Shown one piece after another: positions 15,591 through 26,100 of a stretch of DNA of 49,434 bases (positions are counted from its first letter, which is position 1; each line of letters starts with the position of its first letter). Position numbers and translations under genes: made by a program. Under the pieces are notes generated by a model. That model was not told where the DNA came from and did no database searches. It worked only from the letters and a program-made list of their open reading frames with translations. Origin of the DNA: a virus. Location: the IMG/VR virus record IMGVR_UViG_3300005529_000011, positions 1-49,434 of that record; one strand, given 5' to 3'.

Positions 15591-16015
15591 CTGACCGAAC
15601 CGAACTTACTGAACTGATAGAAATTCGACGCGAGCTTGAGACTATCCGCAAGCTCCTCTCCGAGGGCATCCGCTATCTCCGCGACGCTGAGAGTGAAATC
15701 CCCGAGCGCATCCGGCGCTTCAGCCATCACATGCATTCGATCCACGACATCAAGTATATGTATGAGGAACTCGGTGTCCACCCGCCCGAACACCTCATGC
15801 GCGAACTTGAACGGGTCGATGATCGCTTTCGGCAACTCATCGCTGAAGAGAACGCCGAGGGCGGGACGTTTAGCAAAGTCCGTCGTGAGATGGCGACGGA
15901 TACCAAGAACCGCTACGACCACACGCGGCAACTCGCCGCTCCTACTCACACGAAGGAGAACAAAGATGAAACAAGGAAGAGCCTCCCACTCGGGAATGGG
16001 CTCGACAAAGACTGA
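15587..16015 (+). CDS. Coiled-coil hypothetical protein (142 aa)
   Basis: 142-aa strongly helical, charged protein beginning MTDRTELTELIEIRREL (ATGA overlap with the previous stop). Heptad-like Leu/Ile spacing through residues 5-45 and 60-95 predicts coiled coils. Its last 50 bp overlap the next gene in another frame. No family recognised. Confidence 0.6.
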   Translation: MTDRTELTELIEIRRELETIRKLLSEGIRYLRDAESEIPERIRRFSHHMHSIHDIKYMYEELGVHPPEHLMRELERVDDRFRQLIAEENAEGGTFSKVRREMATDTKNRYDHTRQLAAPTHTKENKDETRKSLPLGNGLDKD

Positions 16016-16196
16016 GCCCGTCTCTCGGGCCGTCCCGCCTGCTGCCCCGGCTCATATGGGCATCATGCGCGGGAACCACGCTGACACCGGCACGATTCGG
16101 CTTCAGTCCATCCCCATGTATGAAGGCCGTGGGCTTAAGGCTCCTATGGCCGGATCGACGACTCACAAAGCCGGATCACAAGGAACGCACAAATGA
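15966..16196 (+). CDS. Hypothetical protein (76 aa)
   Basis: 76-aa hydrophilic, Gly/Ala/Thr-rich protein; GAAGGAGAACAAAG before ATG 15966 is a strong ribosome site despite the 50-bp overlap with the previous gene. It contains MGIMRGNHADTG and ends in an ATGA overlap with the next gene. Probably an unstructured minor virion or assembly protein. Confidence 0.55.
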   Translation: MKQGRASHSGMGSTKTEPVSRAVPPAAPAHMGIMRGNHADTGTIRLQSIPMYEGRGLKAPMAGSTTHKAGSQGTHK

Positions 16197-16378
16197 GTAT
16201 TGACTTCAACCGCGCGGCGATGCTTCTTCACGTCTGCGACAAATCGAAGAACTGGCCGAACCTGCGAAAGCTGCATGATGCGGCGATGGCAGAGTTGGTT
16301 GATATGCAAGAACCGGAAGAGAAGCCTCAGCCTGCTCCCGCTTCGATCCGTCGTCCTATCCCGACCGGAGGCAAGTAA
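16193..16378 (+). CDS. Hypothetical protein (61 aa)
   Basis: 61-aa protein beginning MSIDFNRAAMLLHVCDKS: a helical N-terminal half and a Pro-rich tail. ATGA overlap upstream and TAATG overlap downstream link it to its neighbours. No family recognised. Confidence 0.55.
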   Translation: MSIDFNRAAMLLHVCDKSKNWPNLRKLHDAAMAELVDMQEPEEKPQPAPASIRRPIPTGGK

Positions 16379-16569
16379 TGGCCCGCGACATCCTTTCCGA
16401 ATACGGCCGCGACTCATCTCAGCCACAAGTCGCCCGCTCCACTTGTGGCGGCGTCGAGAAAGCCAAACCGCTCCCCTACTCCCCGCCGAAAGGCCCTTCC
16501 AACCAAATGCAACAGGGCCCCGGCCTCCACGGCACCAACCACGGCAATAGCGGAAGCCAAGGCAAGTAG
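16378..16569 (+). CDS. Hypothetical protein (63 aa)
   Basis: 63-aa low-complexity protein beginning MARDILSEYGRDSSQ, rich in Gly/Pro/Gln/Asn and probably disordered. Its stop lies inside the AGGAGG ribosome site of the tail-adaptor gene. No family recognised. Confidence 0.55.
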   Translation: MARDILSEYGRDSSQPQVARSTCGGVEKAKPLPYSPPKGPSNQMQQGPGLHGTNHGNSGSQGK

Positions 16570-16578
16570 GAGGCGATC

Positions 16579-17670
16579 ATTACAACGAATACCGATATAG
16601 TAAATCGAGCCCTTCAGGCAATCGGTACTCGTACTACGGTCACCGATGCTGAGCTAACCGCTCAATCCACCAACGAAGCCATCCAAGCAAACTTGATCCT
16701 CACCGCTTATCGGGATCAGTTGCTTCGGATGGCGCCGTGGAACTGTGCGTTGATCTACCGGAACCTTGCCTACATCACCTCCGTGCCCGGTACGCCGGAG
16801 AACACATCCCCGGCGACGACCCTCTGGACGCCCGGCCAGCCAGCCCCGCCATGGGCGTATGAGTACCTCTACCCGGATGATTGCCTCCGCGCCTGCTTCA
16901 TCATCCCGGCGAACCAAACCGGCTTCTCCGGCAACATCCCAATCACCACCGCGGTGACTGGCGGCGCCCCTGCGTTCTGGGCAGGGCAGCCGGTGAGGTT
17001 TAAGGAGGCGCTTGATCCTTACTTCCGTGAAGCCTCGGGCTCGGTGACGGTCGTCACCGCTGGCTCTGGCTATCGCGTGAACGACCTCGTGATCTTTGGC
17101 GGCGCACCTTCCACAAGTGGCGCAATCCCGGCGGGGCTCATCCAAGTCAAAGTCCTCTCTGTTGATGGTTCCGGAGGCATCCTCACCGCTTCGCTTCAGG
17201 CTTTTACCAACCTCAACAAGACCAGCCTTCTCTACGCGGTCCCGACCTATAACCTCGCTATGGTCTCGACCTCGGGCCTTGGTACTGGCGCGGTGGTCTC
17301 TGTCGCCGCGGTGGGCGCTAACGCCTTCAGCGCGCGGACTATCTTGACCAATCAAGAATACGCGACGATGGCCTACTGCCAGCAGGTGACCGATCCCAAC
17401 ATTATGGACGCGATGTTTATCGAGGCATGGTCTTATGTCCTCGGTGCTGGAATGGTCAATGCCCTAACCGGGGATAAGGGCCTCGCGAACATGCTAATCG
17501 GCATGGCGAATAAGCGGATCGAAGAGGCGCGGAAAGTGGACGGCAACGAGGGCCTTACCATCAACGACGTGACGCCGGACTTCATTCGAATCCGCGGCAT
17601 TGCTTGGACTGAAGCCTATTCGGGGCCGTGGTCGGGCTTCGATTGGGGCAACCTCTGGCCGACCTTCTAG
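16579..17670 (+). CDS. Tail adaptor protein (tail tubular A-like), ATT start
   Basis: 363-aa connector linking portal and tail. The reading frame opens after a TAG at 16567 and has no ATG, GTG or TTG until 16693. AGGAGG at 16568-16573 lies five bases before ATT 16579, and translation from there gives the expected conserved N-terminus, (M)TTNTDIVNRALQAIG, like that of podoviral adaptor proteins. ATT is therefore the inferred start. An extra beta domain (residues about 150-255, around VTVVTAGSGYRVNDLV) is inserted between the two conserved helical parts (LYPDDCLRACF and MFIEAWSYVLGAGM). Confidence 0.75.
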   Translation: MTTNTDIVNRALQAIGTRTTVTDAELTAQSTNEAIQANLILTAYRDQLLRMAPWNCALIYRNLAYITSVPGTPENTSPATTLWTPGQPAPPWAYEYLYPDDCLRACFIIPANQTGFSGNIPITTAVTGGAPAFWAGQPVRFKEALDPYFREASGSVTVVTAGSGYRVNDLVIFGGAPSTSGAIPAGLIQVKVLSVDGSGGILTASLQAFTNLNKTSLLYAVPTYNLAMVSTSGLGTGAVVSVAAVGANAFSARTILTNQEYATMAYCQQVTDPNIMDAMFIEAWSYVLGAGMVNALTGDKGLANMLIGMANKRIEEARKVDGNEGLTINDVTPDFIRIRGIAWTEAYSGPWSGFDWGNLWPTF

Positions 17671-17673
17671 GAC

Positions 17674-20493
17674 ATGGCACAGCCCTTCCTCCAATCTTCC
17701 TTTAACTCCGGCGAGTGGGCGCCAAACCTCTGGGCCCGCACCGACCTCGAGAAGTATCACTCCGGCGCCGCGTTGCTGGAGAACTTCTTCGTTGACTACC
17801 GCGGGGGCGCCAGCACCCGGTCAGGGACGAAGTACGTTCTCCGCGCCTACAAAGACACCTTCCCTGTCCGGTTGATTCCTTTCCAAGCCTCTATCTCAAC
17901 CGGCTTCGTGCTTGAGTTCGGTGAACGTTATATCCGCTTCCATCGCAATGGCGCGCCGGTTTTGGAGACCGCCCTGAACATCACAGGGGCGACTCAGGCG
18001 AACCCTTGCGTCGTCTCAGTTGTCAACTCCTACGCGGTAGGGGATTGGGTTTACATCTCTGGCGTCAACGGCATGACGCAGCTAAATGGAAAGTATTACA
18101 TTGTTGCCGCGGCGGCCGCTGGGTCAATTACTCTCAATGACCTCTTTGGGAACCCCGTCAACTCCTCCACCTACGGCGCTTGGACCTCTGGCGGCACAGT
18201 GCAGAGAGTCTATACTCTCCCGTCGCCCTATGCTGCGTCTGACCTCGCTACTCTGAAGTGGGTCGAGAACATCAGTAGCATGATCTTGACCCACCCAAGC
18301 TATGCACCATACGAACTCTCTTTCATTTCCGCCGCAAGCTGGATACTAACAATCATTACCTTCGGCGCTACAGTGGCGGCTCCGACCAATGTATCAGTGG
18401 CGACTACACTTGCAGGTGGTACAGTCAATTACTCTTATCTCGTCACCGCTCTGGATATTAATAACCAAGAAAGCGGACCGTCTTCTCCGGGGGCGCTTGC
18501 TAATAAGACCGATCTTCGAACCGTAGCAGGTACTAATCGCATTACATGGACCGCTGTATCCAATGCGCGGTCCTATAATGTTTATAAGGCAGTCCTTTCT
18601 TACAGTAATGCCGTAGTCGCTAACGCTGCCTATGGCTACATTGGCAATACCCAAGCTACCACCTTTGACGACTCCAATATCACGCCTGATTTCTCTCGCA
18701 CTCCCCCGATCGTCCAGAATCCATTCTTGGGTGCTGGAGTAGCCTCGATTGCCGTAACGGCAGGTGGCAACTATACTGGTGCGACTGTTCCTGCTGTCAC
18801 AGTTGGTGCCGCACCGGCAGGCGGCGTAACAGCGGCAGCGCAAGCCTCCTGCCAAGTCTTTGGAACACCGACAGTTAACTCAGCAACAAATGTCTATGCT
18901 GTCGGTGATGCAGTTCAGTTCTCTAATGGTGTAGTGCTTATTATCGCCGCGGTGAATCTTGGAGGAATTCCTACTGCATTTCAACCCATTACATACTCTG
19001 GATCAAGCCCCGGTTCAATTACTTTAGGAACGACACCTGCAACAATAACGGCAGTTGCTGATTCATTCTTTGTGGCGAATGTCACTTGGCAGGTTGGGGC
19101 AGTTAATGTTACTTCGCCGGGGGCCGGGTATACCACTGCACCGGCAATTACCTTCTCTGCTGGTGCTGCTGCTGCCACTTCGACTCTAGCCGCGGCGTCG
19201 GCAGGCAATCCGGCAGTCCCAACATTCTATCAACAACGCCTTGTCTTGGCGGGGCCGACTTCCGCTCCTGACCAACTCAACTTCTCCCAGCCGGGGAGTT
19301 ACTTCAACTACAACGTCTCCAATCCGGTTCAAGACGACGACGCGATTCAGGCTTCGATTGTCTCGGGGCAGTTATCGAACATCAAGGCAATGATCCCACA
19401 ACCGGGCGGGTTGATTGTCTATACCGACGACGTGACCTTCCTCATCAACGGCGGCAGCCAAGGCGCACCGATCTCACCATCGGCCATCGTGGCGAACGCG
19501 CAGTCCCATATCGGCTGCAACGACATGCCGCCGATTGTGGTGAATTTCGACATCCTGACCGTGCAATCGAAGGGCTCCTCGGTCCGTGACTCGACCTACA
19601 ACTTCTACGCTAACGTCTATACCGGTTCGGACATCTCGATCACTTCATCGCATTTGTTCTTCGGTTATCAACTCCTTGAGTGGGCTTGGGCCGAGGAGCC
19701 CTACAAGATCGTGTGGGCGGTCCGCGATGATGGGATGGCGTTGAGCCTGACCTTCATTAAGGAGCAGGAATTCATCGCGTGGGCGCACCACGCGACTGAA
19801 AGCGGCGACGCGAGCTTCAAGTCGGTTGCGTCGATTGTCGAAGCGGCAAGTGTGGGGTATCAGAACTTCACCTATTGGGTCGTTGAGCGGACTATCGGCG
19901 CGACCACGGTGCAGTATATCGAATACTTCCCTGAGCGAGGGCTCTCGACCAGTGCCCAAGACTATTGGACCGTCGATTGCGCAATCAGCTACTCTGGCCC
20001 ACCGGTCACGAACTTCCAAGGCGCGGAGTTCCTCGCTGGCAAGACAGTTACCGGCCTCGCTGATGGCGCGGTGATTACGCCCTTCGTTATGCCCGCCAGC
20101 GGAAACTTCACTCTCCCGACCGCAGCCTCAAACGTGAAGATCGGCCTTGCGTTCACCTGCGATCTACAGACGCTCTACATCGACCTTGGTAACCCGACGG
20201 TTCAGTCGAAGGACAAGAAGATCAACGCGGTCACAGTCCGGGTGACCGATACCCTTGGTCTCAAGATTGGTACCGACACAAGCAACCTCGTCCCAATGAA
20301 AGACCTCGTGATCGGCAACGTCGGGAGCATGACCAACCAACGGGTGACGGGCCTCGTGACCGGCGACGCTCAGACCTACCTCGACCCGCGTTGGCAAGAG
20401 CCGGGCCAGTTCTACATCCGCCAAGACCAACCATTCCCCGCCTCAGTTCTCGGCGTGATGCCGCAAGTCGCAGTTGGAGACACCCCAAAGTGA
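17674..20493 (+). CDS. Tail nozzle / tail tubular B-like protein
   Basis: 939-aa protein whose N-terminus (SSFNSGEWAPNLWARTDLEKY, then the FFVDYRGGASTRSGTKYV block) is typical of podoviral tail-tube/nozzle proteins (T7 gp12-like role). It forms the distal tail tube. Residues about 235-315 look like a fibronectin-III-type insert (SYLVTALDINNQESGPSSPG and ITWTAVSNARSYNVYK), followed by a Gly/Ala/Thr-rich beta region. The DNA at about 18361-19200 is visibly poorer in GC than the rest of the gene. The conserved nozzle fold resumes after QQRLVLAGPTS (about residue 525). Confidence 0.85.
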   Translation: MAQPFLQSSFNSGEWAPNLWARTDLEKYHSGAALLENFFVDYRGGASTRSGTKYVLRAYKDTFPVRLIPFQASISTGFVLEFGERYIRFHRNGAPVLETALNITGATQANPCVVSVVNSYAVGDWVYISGVNGMTQLNGKYYIVAAAAAGSITLNDLFGNPVNSSTYGAWTSGGTVQRVYTLPSPYAASDLATLKWVENISSMILTHPSYAPYELSFISAASWILTIITFGATVAAPTNVSVATTLAGGTVNYSYLVTALDINNQESGPSSPGALANKTDLRTVAGTNRITWTAVSNARSYNVYKAVLSYSNAVVANAAYGYIGNTQATTFDDSNITPDFSRTPPIVQNPFLGAGVASIAVTAGGNYTGATVPAVTVGAAPAGGVTAAAQASCQVFGTPTVNSATNVYAVGDAVQFSNGVVLIIAAVNLGGIPTAFQPITYSGSSPGSITLGTTPATITAVADSFFVANVTWQVGAVNVTSPGAGYTTAPAITFSAGAAAATSTLAAASAGNPAVPTFYQQRLVLAGPTSAPDQLNFSQPGSYFNYNVSNPVQDDDAIQASIVSGQLSNIKAMIPQPGGLIVYTDDVTFLINGGSQGAPISPSAIVANAQSHIGCNDMPPIVVNFDILTVQSKGSSVRDSTYNFYANVYTGSDISITSSHLFFGYQLLEWAWAEEPYKIVWAVRDDGMALSLTFIKEQEFIAWAHHATESGDASFKSVASIVEAASVGYQNFTYWVVERTIGATTVQYIEYFPERGLSTSAQDYWTVDCAISYSGPPVTNFQGAEFLAGKTVTGLADGAVITPFVMPASGNFTLPTAASNVKIGLAFTCDLQTLYIDLGNPTVQSKDKKINAVTVRVTDTLGLKIGTDTSNLVPMKDLVIGNVGSMTNQRVTGLVTGDAQTYLDPRWQEPGQFYIRQDQPFPASVLGVMPQVAVGDTPK

Positions 20494-20918
20494 CGACATC
20501 CATTCTTCCAGTGTCAAAGGAACAAGTGGCCGACTTGATTTTACAGGCGACTGGTGATAAGCTAACCGAGTTACAATGGGCAAAGTTCAACCAGTTCGCG
20601 CAGGCGAGTCTCTTGCTTTGGTCCGGCGAGTTCAAAGGGCAGCTGCTTTGCCTTTGGGGATTGATCCCGCCGACTATCCTCTCCGACCAAGCCTATCTCT
20701 GGCTCTATACCACTGAGGCCGCGAAGGATCATGAATTTGTGTTGGTTCGGCGCAGCCAGATCGAACTTAGGAAGATGCTAGAAGCGTTCCCGCGGATTGT
20801 CGGGCATTGTGAAGTCGGCGCGGAACGCAGCATCCGCTGGCTTCGTTGGCTCGGCGCTAGGTTTGGCGAACCTGATGGAAAACTTATCCCGTTTGTAATC
20901 AGAGGTAGTAATGACTAG
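20490..20918 (+). CDS. Internal virion protein A-like (T7 gp13-like)
   Basis: 142-aa protein with GTG start overlapping the nozzle stop. The central CLWGLIPPTILSDQAYLWLY and the C-terminal block (CEVGAERSIRWLRWLG, ending in PFVIRG) resemble the T7 gp13-like, acetyltransferase-fold ejection or maturation protein found at this place in many podoviruses. Any enzymatic activity is unproven. Confidence 0.7.
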   Translation: MTTSILPVSKEQVADLILQATGDKLTELQWAKFNQFAQASLLLWSGEFKGQLLCLWGLIPPTILSDQAYLWLYTTEAAKDHEFVLVRRSQIELRKMLEAFPRIVGHCEVGAERSIRWLRWLGARFGEPDGKLIPFVIRGSND

Positions 20919-21462
20919 CCCGACCTCGCTCGGCGGATTCTCTACCGGCCTCACCGCAGGGGGCACCTTGCTGAGTGCGTTCGGCGCGCTTCAATCGGGG
21001 CGCAGTCAGAGCGAGATGTTCCAGTACCAGTCCGGTATCGCGACGCTTAATCAAAAGATCGCGCTACAGAACCGGGACTACGCACTTGCGACGGGGGAGA
21101 CTGAGGCCCAGCGGTATGGCATGGGCGCGGCTCAGCGGTTAGGGAAGATTCGTGCCGCGCAGGGCGCTAGTGGGGTGGACGTGAACTCAGGGTCTCCTTC
21201 TCAAGTTCAAGACTCCCAGCAGAAGGTGACCGACATAGACCTTGCTCAGATCAGGAACAACGCCGCTAGGCGGGCCTATGGCTTCGAGATTGAAGCCTCT
21301 CAAGACGCGGCGCAGTCGGGGCTCTATGCGCGGGCCGGTGCTGATGCAGAGAAGGCGGGTAAGATCAAAGCACTCACTTCACTCGTGACCGGGACGGCGT
21401 CGGTTGCCGACAAATGGCTGCAAGGTAGATCGGTCGGGCTTAACAGTTGGGCGTATAGCTAA
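20911..21462 (+). CDS. Internal virion protein B-like (T7 gp14-like)
   Basis: 183-aa Ala/Gln-rich helical protein beginning MTSPTSLGGFSTGL. A hydrophobic N-terminal segment (GLTAGGTLLSAFGALQSG) is followed by long amphipathic helices with the RYGMGAAQRLGKIRAAQGASG motif typical of gp14-type ejection proteins, which form a pore in the outer membrane during infection. TAATG overlap links it to the next gene. Confidence 0.8.
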   Translation: MTSPTSLGGFSTGLTAGGTLLSAFGALQSGRSQSEMFQYQSGIATLNQKIALQNRDYALATGETEAQRYGMGAAQRLGKIRAAQGASGVDVNSGSPSQVQDSQQKVTDIDLAQIRNNAARRAYGFEIEASQDAAQSGLYARAGADAEKAGKIKALTSLVTGTASVADKWLQGRSVGLNSWAYS

Positions 21463-23171
21463 TGCCGCAGGTCCCTTATCAACCCGTTCCGCAAGTCGCC
21501 CCTAGCGAAGCCGCGACGCCGGGGGTTCGTGTCAATGCGCCGACGGAGGCCTTTGGCGGAGCCAGCGCCGCGGCTACAGAGGGCCTTGGTAAGGGCTTTG
21601 AGCAGGCCGGGAATGAACTCTTCGGCCGCGCGGTTGCGCTTCAACAACTGGCAAATGAAACCGAGGCCCGCGAAGCTGATGCCCAGTATATGCTTCAGGC
21701 TGGTGATCTCCATGCGAAGTTCAATGCGCTAGAAGGCAAAGAGCGCGTCAACGCATTCCCGAAGTATTCGGCGGACCTAGAGGAGCTTAGGGTCAAGCTG
21801 AGGAATGGGCTCTCAAACCAGATGTCGATGAAGATGTATGACGCGTCTTCGCTCTCGGTCATGAGCCGAAGCATCTTCAACGGCGCTGGTGCAGCGGCGA
21901 CGGCGAATAAGGAATGGGCGCACGGCGCGGTCACAGCGCAACATGATCTCTTAGTGAAGGGGGTCTATGATGACCCTAATGACGAGTCGGCGTTCCGTGC
22001 AGCTATCGAGAACAACCACCAAACCGCGACCTCGCGCGCGGCGCTGACGGCTGGAGGTGCGAGCCCGGAGCGGGTGGAGTTGTTCACTCGACAGGGCGAT
22101 TCGACTATCGCGTCCAATCGCATCCTTGGCATGGCGCGGAATGAGCCGTACAAGGCCTCCCAGCTGTTGAAGCAGTATAAGGAAGAAGGCCTCCTCTTTG
22201 GCAAGGACTACGAAGTCGTCTCAAACAAAGTCCAGTCCCTCACCCAAACCGTCGGCACGAATGTGATTGCGAATCAAGTTCTTGGGAAGTATCTTCAGCC
22301 AGATGGGACGTACTCGAAGACGGCGAGCGAGATGCAGGCGGAAGCTGTTGCCGAGGCGACGAAGGCGTATCCCGACGATCCCAAGATGCCTACCGCCGCC
22401 GCTGCGGTGTTCGATCATAACTACAACCAACATCAATGGGCTAAGACGCAGGACGACCGGGCGGTTGCGCAGGAATTGAATAACTACATCGTGAAGGGCG
22501 TGAACAAAGTCGATCTACTCCCGCCCGACCTTGTCAAGCGAATGACCCCGGCGCAGATCAAAGGCTTCCCGGCCGCGGCGAATACCTACCAGCGGTCCGT
22601 AGACCAGCAAACGAATCAAGACGCTTACACACGCCTGCTTGGGCTTTACAACAACGACAATGCGCGGTTCATGGAAACCAACATCATGACCGAGCCGGGG
22701 TTGTCGAAGTCGGATCGTGACCGATTCCTGCATCTCCAGCGGACTGTTGCCGCGAATGGCGACCCGCGCGTATCGAAGGCGATGGCGACGCTCCGTGGCG
22801 CGGTCCCCGGGACCCTTGAGTCGCTGTCGATCTATCGCCGCGATCCGAAGAACCCCGAAGACTTCGACAAGTTCACTGGGGCGCTCCACGAGGCGATTCA
22901 GTCTTGGCAAGAGTCTACTGGCAAGCCGCCGAATGAGCAGCAACTCACCAAGGAAATCTTCCCTAACCTCATCATGCAAGTGACCGACCCAGATCGTTGG
23001 TTTGGTGGGAAGTCAGAGTTGTTCAAGGCGGGGGTCCCCGACGAAGTGCGGGCCCTTGCAGAGAAGGATGCAGGGAAGCCGCTCACCGATGAAGAGGTTC
23101 GCAAGGCCTACCTCCGGACTCAGTTCAACAAACTCTTCGGACAGAAGAAAGATCAGAGTAAGGTTCCGTGA
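21462..23171 (+). CDS. Internal virion protein C-like (T7 gp15-like)
   Basis: 569-aa, mostly helical protein beginning MPQVPYQPVPQVAPSEA, with a Pro-rich start then repeated Ala/Gln/Asn-rich helices. Length, composition and position between gp14-like and the giant ejection protein identify it as the gp15-type component of the periplasmic ejection channel. It overlaps the next start (GTGA). Confidence 0.78.
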   Translation: MPQVPYQPVPQVAPSEAATPGVRVNAPTEAFGGASAAATEGLGKGFEQAGNELFGRAVALQQLANETEAREADAQYMLQAGDLHAKFNALEGKERVNAFPKYSADLEELRVKLRNGLSNQMSMKMYDASSLSVMSRSIFNGAGAAATANKEWAHGAVTAQHDLLVKGVYDDPNDESAFRAAIENNHQTATSRAALTAGGASPERVELFTRQGDSTIASNRILGMARNEPYKASQLLKQYKEEGLLFGKDYEVVSNKVQSLTQTVGTNVIANQVLGKYLQPDGTYSKTASEMQAEAVAEATKAYPDDPKMPTAAAAVFDHNYNQHQWAKTQDDRAVAQELNNYIVKGVNKVDLLPPDLVKRMTPAQIKGFPAAANTYQRSVDQQTNQDAYTRLLGLYNNDNARFMETNIMTEPGLSKSDRDRFLHLQRTVAANGDPRVSKAMATLRGAVPGTLESLSIYRRDPKNPEDFDKFTGALHEAIQSWQESTGKPPNEQQLTKEIFPNLIMQVTDPDRWFGGKSELFKAGVPDEVRALAEKDAGKPLTDEEVRKAYLRTQFNKLFGQKKDQSKVP

Positions 23172-26100
23172 GCAACACTGACTTCGATCCCGACGATGTA
23201 GGCCCGCCAATTGACTTCACCTCGCGGCGCGCTCAGGCCCTCGTGGCATCGAGCGTAGAGGCTGAGCCGGATAAAGCCGTCCGAGCGATTCAGATCGCTG
23301 ACGCTCTTGGCACTAGCCCGGCCGCGGTTCACGAAAACCTCGAGCAGTTCGAAGACCAATACAAGAACGCGCTTTCGTCGCAGATCGTTGCGAGTAACAC
23401 CCACCTACAAGACTACGTCAACTCGCACCCGCTCGCGGCGAAGGTGTCGAATGATGACTATGGGCAGCTAGATGCGGTTTCGCAGAGCCTGTCAAAATAC
23501 GCCGGAGTGCCGGGGGTTGGGTACGTTCCTGAAGAACCCAACTCAATCCTCAAGGCTGGCGTTCGTGGGTTTAGAGAAAACTTCGCTTACGAAGAAACAA
23601 ATGAGGAATACAATAAGCTCGCTCTGACTTTAGCAAGCAATCCAGTCTTTTCAAACATCTTCGTGCGCCAAGCCACTCTTGCTGGGGCAGTAGCTCTTAG
23701 AGGGTCGATGCAACTTGCCGCGGGCATTATTGGCGGCGCGGCAGAGATGATTGGAGAAAGCTATCGGCAGGCCGGTGGCAATGAGGCCCAAGCGGCGCGG
23801 CTTACGCGAGACTTGATCCAGATCGCGCAGGTCGGGCTCTCAGGTCAGGCAGGGCTTCACGGAGTGGTTCATCCTGAAGTTCACGCGATGGTGAATGAGG
23901 CGGCGCGGGTAGCGAAGGTAGTTGAGCCTTATGTCATCGCCGGGAAGGAACCGCCGATAGGGCTCCATCCGGTCATTGACGAGTTCAAGTCACAGCAGGC
24001 GAAGCTAGATGCGGAGAACCTGAGCGAAGCGCTGAGGGAGTCGGTTAAGTCCGCGACCCGCGAGCGAAGCCCCGACCTATTCGCGAACTATATCCGCGGC
24101 ATCACCGACGGGGAGATTGGGATTTCGGCGGATGCGGTGCGGGCGCTATACGGCGACAAGCTTCCAACCCCCGACGATGGCATCCTAGGATTCGTGCCTG
24201 ACCTCGCGGCGCAGCTTGCCCGGGCTGAGGCGACAGGTGGGGATGTTAAGGTCCCCCTCGCTGATTGGCTCGCGCGGGTAGAGCCCGAGGTGGCGAAGGA
24301 ACTTAAGGATCACATTCGCGCCCGGCCGGAGGGAATGACGGTTGAGGAAGCGAAAGAGCCGCCGGGGATCGAGGCTTATCACGGCTCGCCGTATGAATTT
24401 GAGGCGTTTGATACGGGGAAGATTGGGACCGGTGAAGGCGCGCAGAGTTATGGGTATGGGCACTATCTGGCGGAGCATCCGGAGGTAGCGGAGAGTTATC
24501 GAGGCAATCTAACCCATCCAACTAGAGGCATTGGGTTTAGCGATGCAGCAGACGAGGCTCTTGGTTGGATAAATGATGCTAAAGGAGATAAGGGCAAGGC
24601 CAAAGAACTCTACCTTGAGAACGCAGCTCGAAATAAAGAAGAGCCTGATCCTAATATCTTAGAACATTTCAAAGAAGGTAGCTTCTACAAAGCCCGCATC
24701 CTCCGCGCACCGGAAGAGTTCTTGGATTGGGATAAGCGACTCGACGAGCAAGGCGAGCTAGGCCAGAAGATACTTAAGGCCATTGATAAGGATGAAGAAC
24801 TCAAGAACTTCTTCAGTGATGCCACAAAGGCAGAGGATTTTAGGCATTTAACAGGTGCCGGAGTCCACCAAGGTCTTGAGGAGTATGCGGGGTTCGCTCG
24901 CTTGCTGGATGAGAATACTCCAGCTGAGTTTCCTGTTAAGGATGTGGCCGAGTTCCTTCGCCGTGAAGGCATCGCCGGGATTCGGTATTTGGATCAGTTT
25001 TCGCGCCAAAAGCGGCCAGTCGAGGAAATTAAACAGCGCCTTGCAGAAGCTATTGAACGTAAAGACCAAAAGATGGTTGAGTTCCTCCAACGCGAATTAG
25101 AGGATACATCAGGCCCCAACACCTACAACTACGTCGTCTTCTCCGACAAAGACATCCAAGTCATCGAACGGAACGGCGAAGCGGTGCGGAGTCTGCGACA
25201 AGCCGCGGGCCTGCAAGGGATTCAGGAACGGAAGCTTTCGCTCCGCGAACAGGATGAGGTAGCTTATCCACAAGGGAAAGACGGAGATAAGACTTACGCT
25301 TTTGACTTTATTGACGAGCAAGGAACCAATCATGGCTTCATTGCTGTCACAGAAGAGAAAGGTGGCAAGCGCCTTTATGTAGATGATATGGGGGCAGATA
25401 AAGGGCCTAGGGCACTTGGTCCTAGAGCTATGCGTGATGTCCTTGAACAGCTTAAAGAGCGCTTCCCTAATGCGGAAACTTTGGAAGGCTATCGCGTTAG
25501 TGGGGCGAGGTTGAAAGCTGGAGAAGATGCAGTAGGCAAGTCCTCACTCGACCTCACCAAAATCAAACCCCGCGCTAAAGCTCCTGAAGAGCCCAAGCCG
25601 GGATTGATCCAACGCGCGAAGGAAGCAATCGTCGGCAAGAGCGAGGACCAAGTCGCGGCCGAGGCTAAGGCCCAAGATGAGCGCACGGCGTTCGATAAGG
25701 CCTCTGCTATTGGCATGACGGTGGAGCAGTATAAGCGATATCAGGCCCTGATTGAGAAGCGGGCCCGCGAAGATGCCGAAGCCGCGCAAGCCCGCGCTAT
25801 GGCCGACCAGCGCAAGCGGCAGACCGCGGAGTGGAAAGCCAACCGAGCCGAACTCCGGCCGCAGGTGAAGGAGGAGGTCCTATCCCGGCCCGAGGTCGAA
25901 CTCGACGAAATGCTTCGTGAAGGGAAGGTGAAGCTGGCGCCCGAGGGGCTCACGCCGGATCAAGCTCTCCTTCTTAAGGACTACGTCTCCGCCGACGGCA
26001 TCCACGCGCAGGACCTCGCTGGGCTCTTTGGTGATACCGACTCGAAGGCGCTGGTGGACCGTGTCCTTGCCCTCCAGCAGGGCCGCGACCAAGCCGGGAT

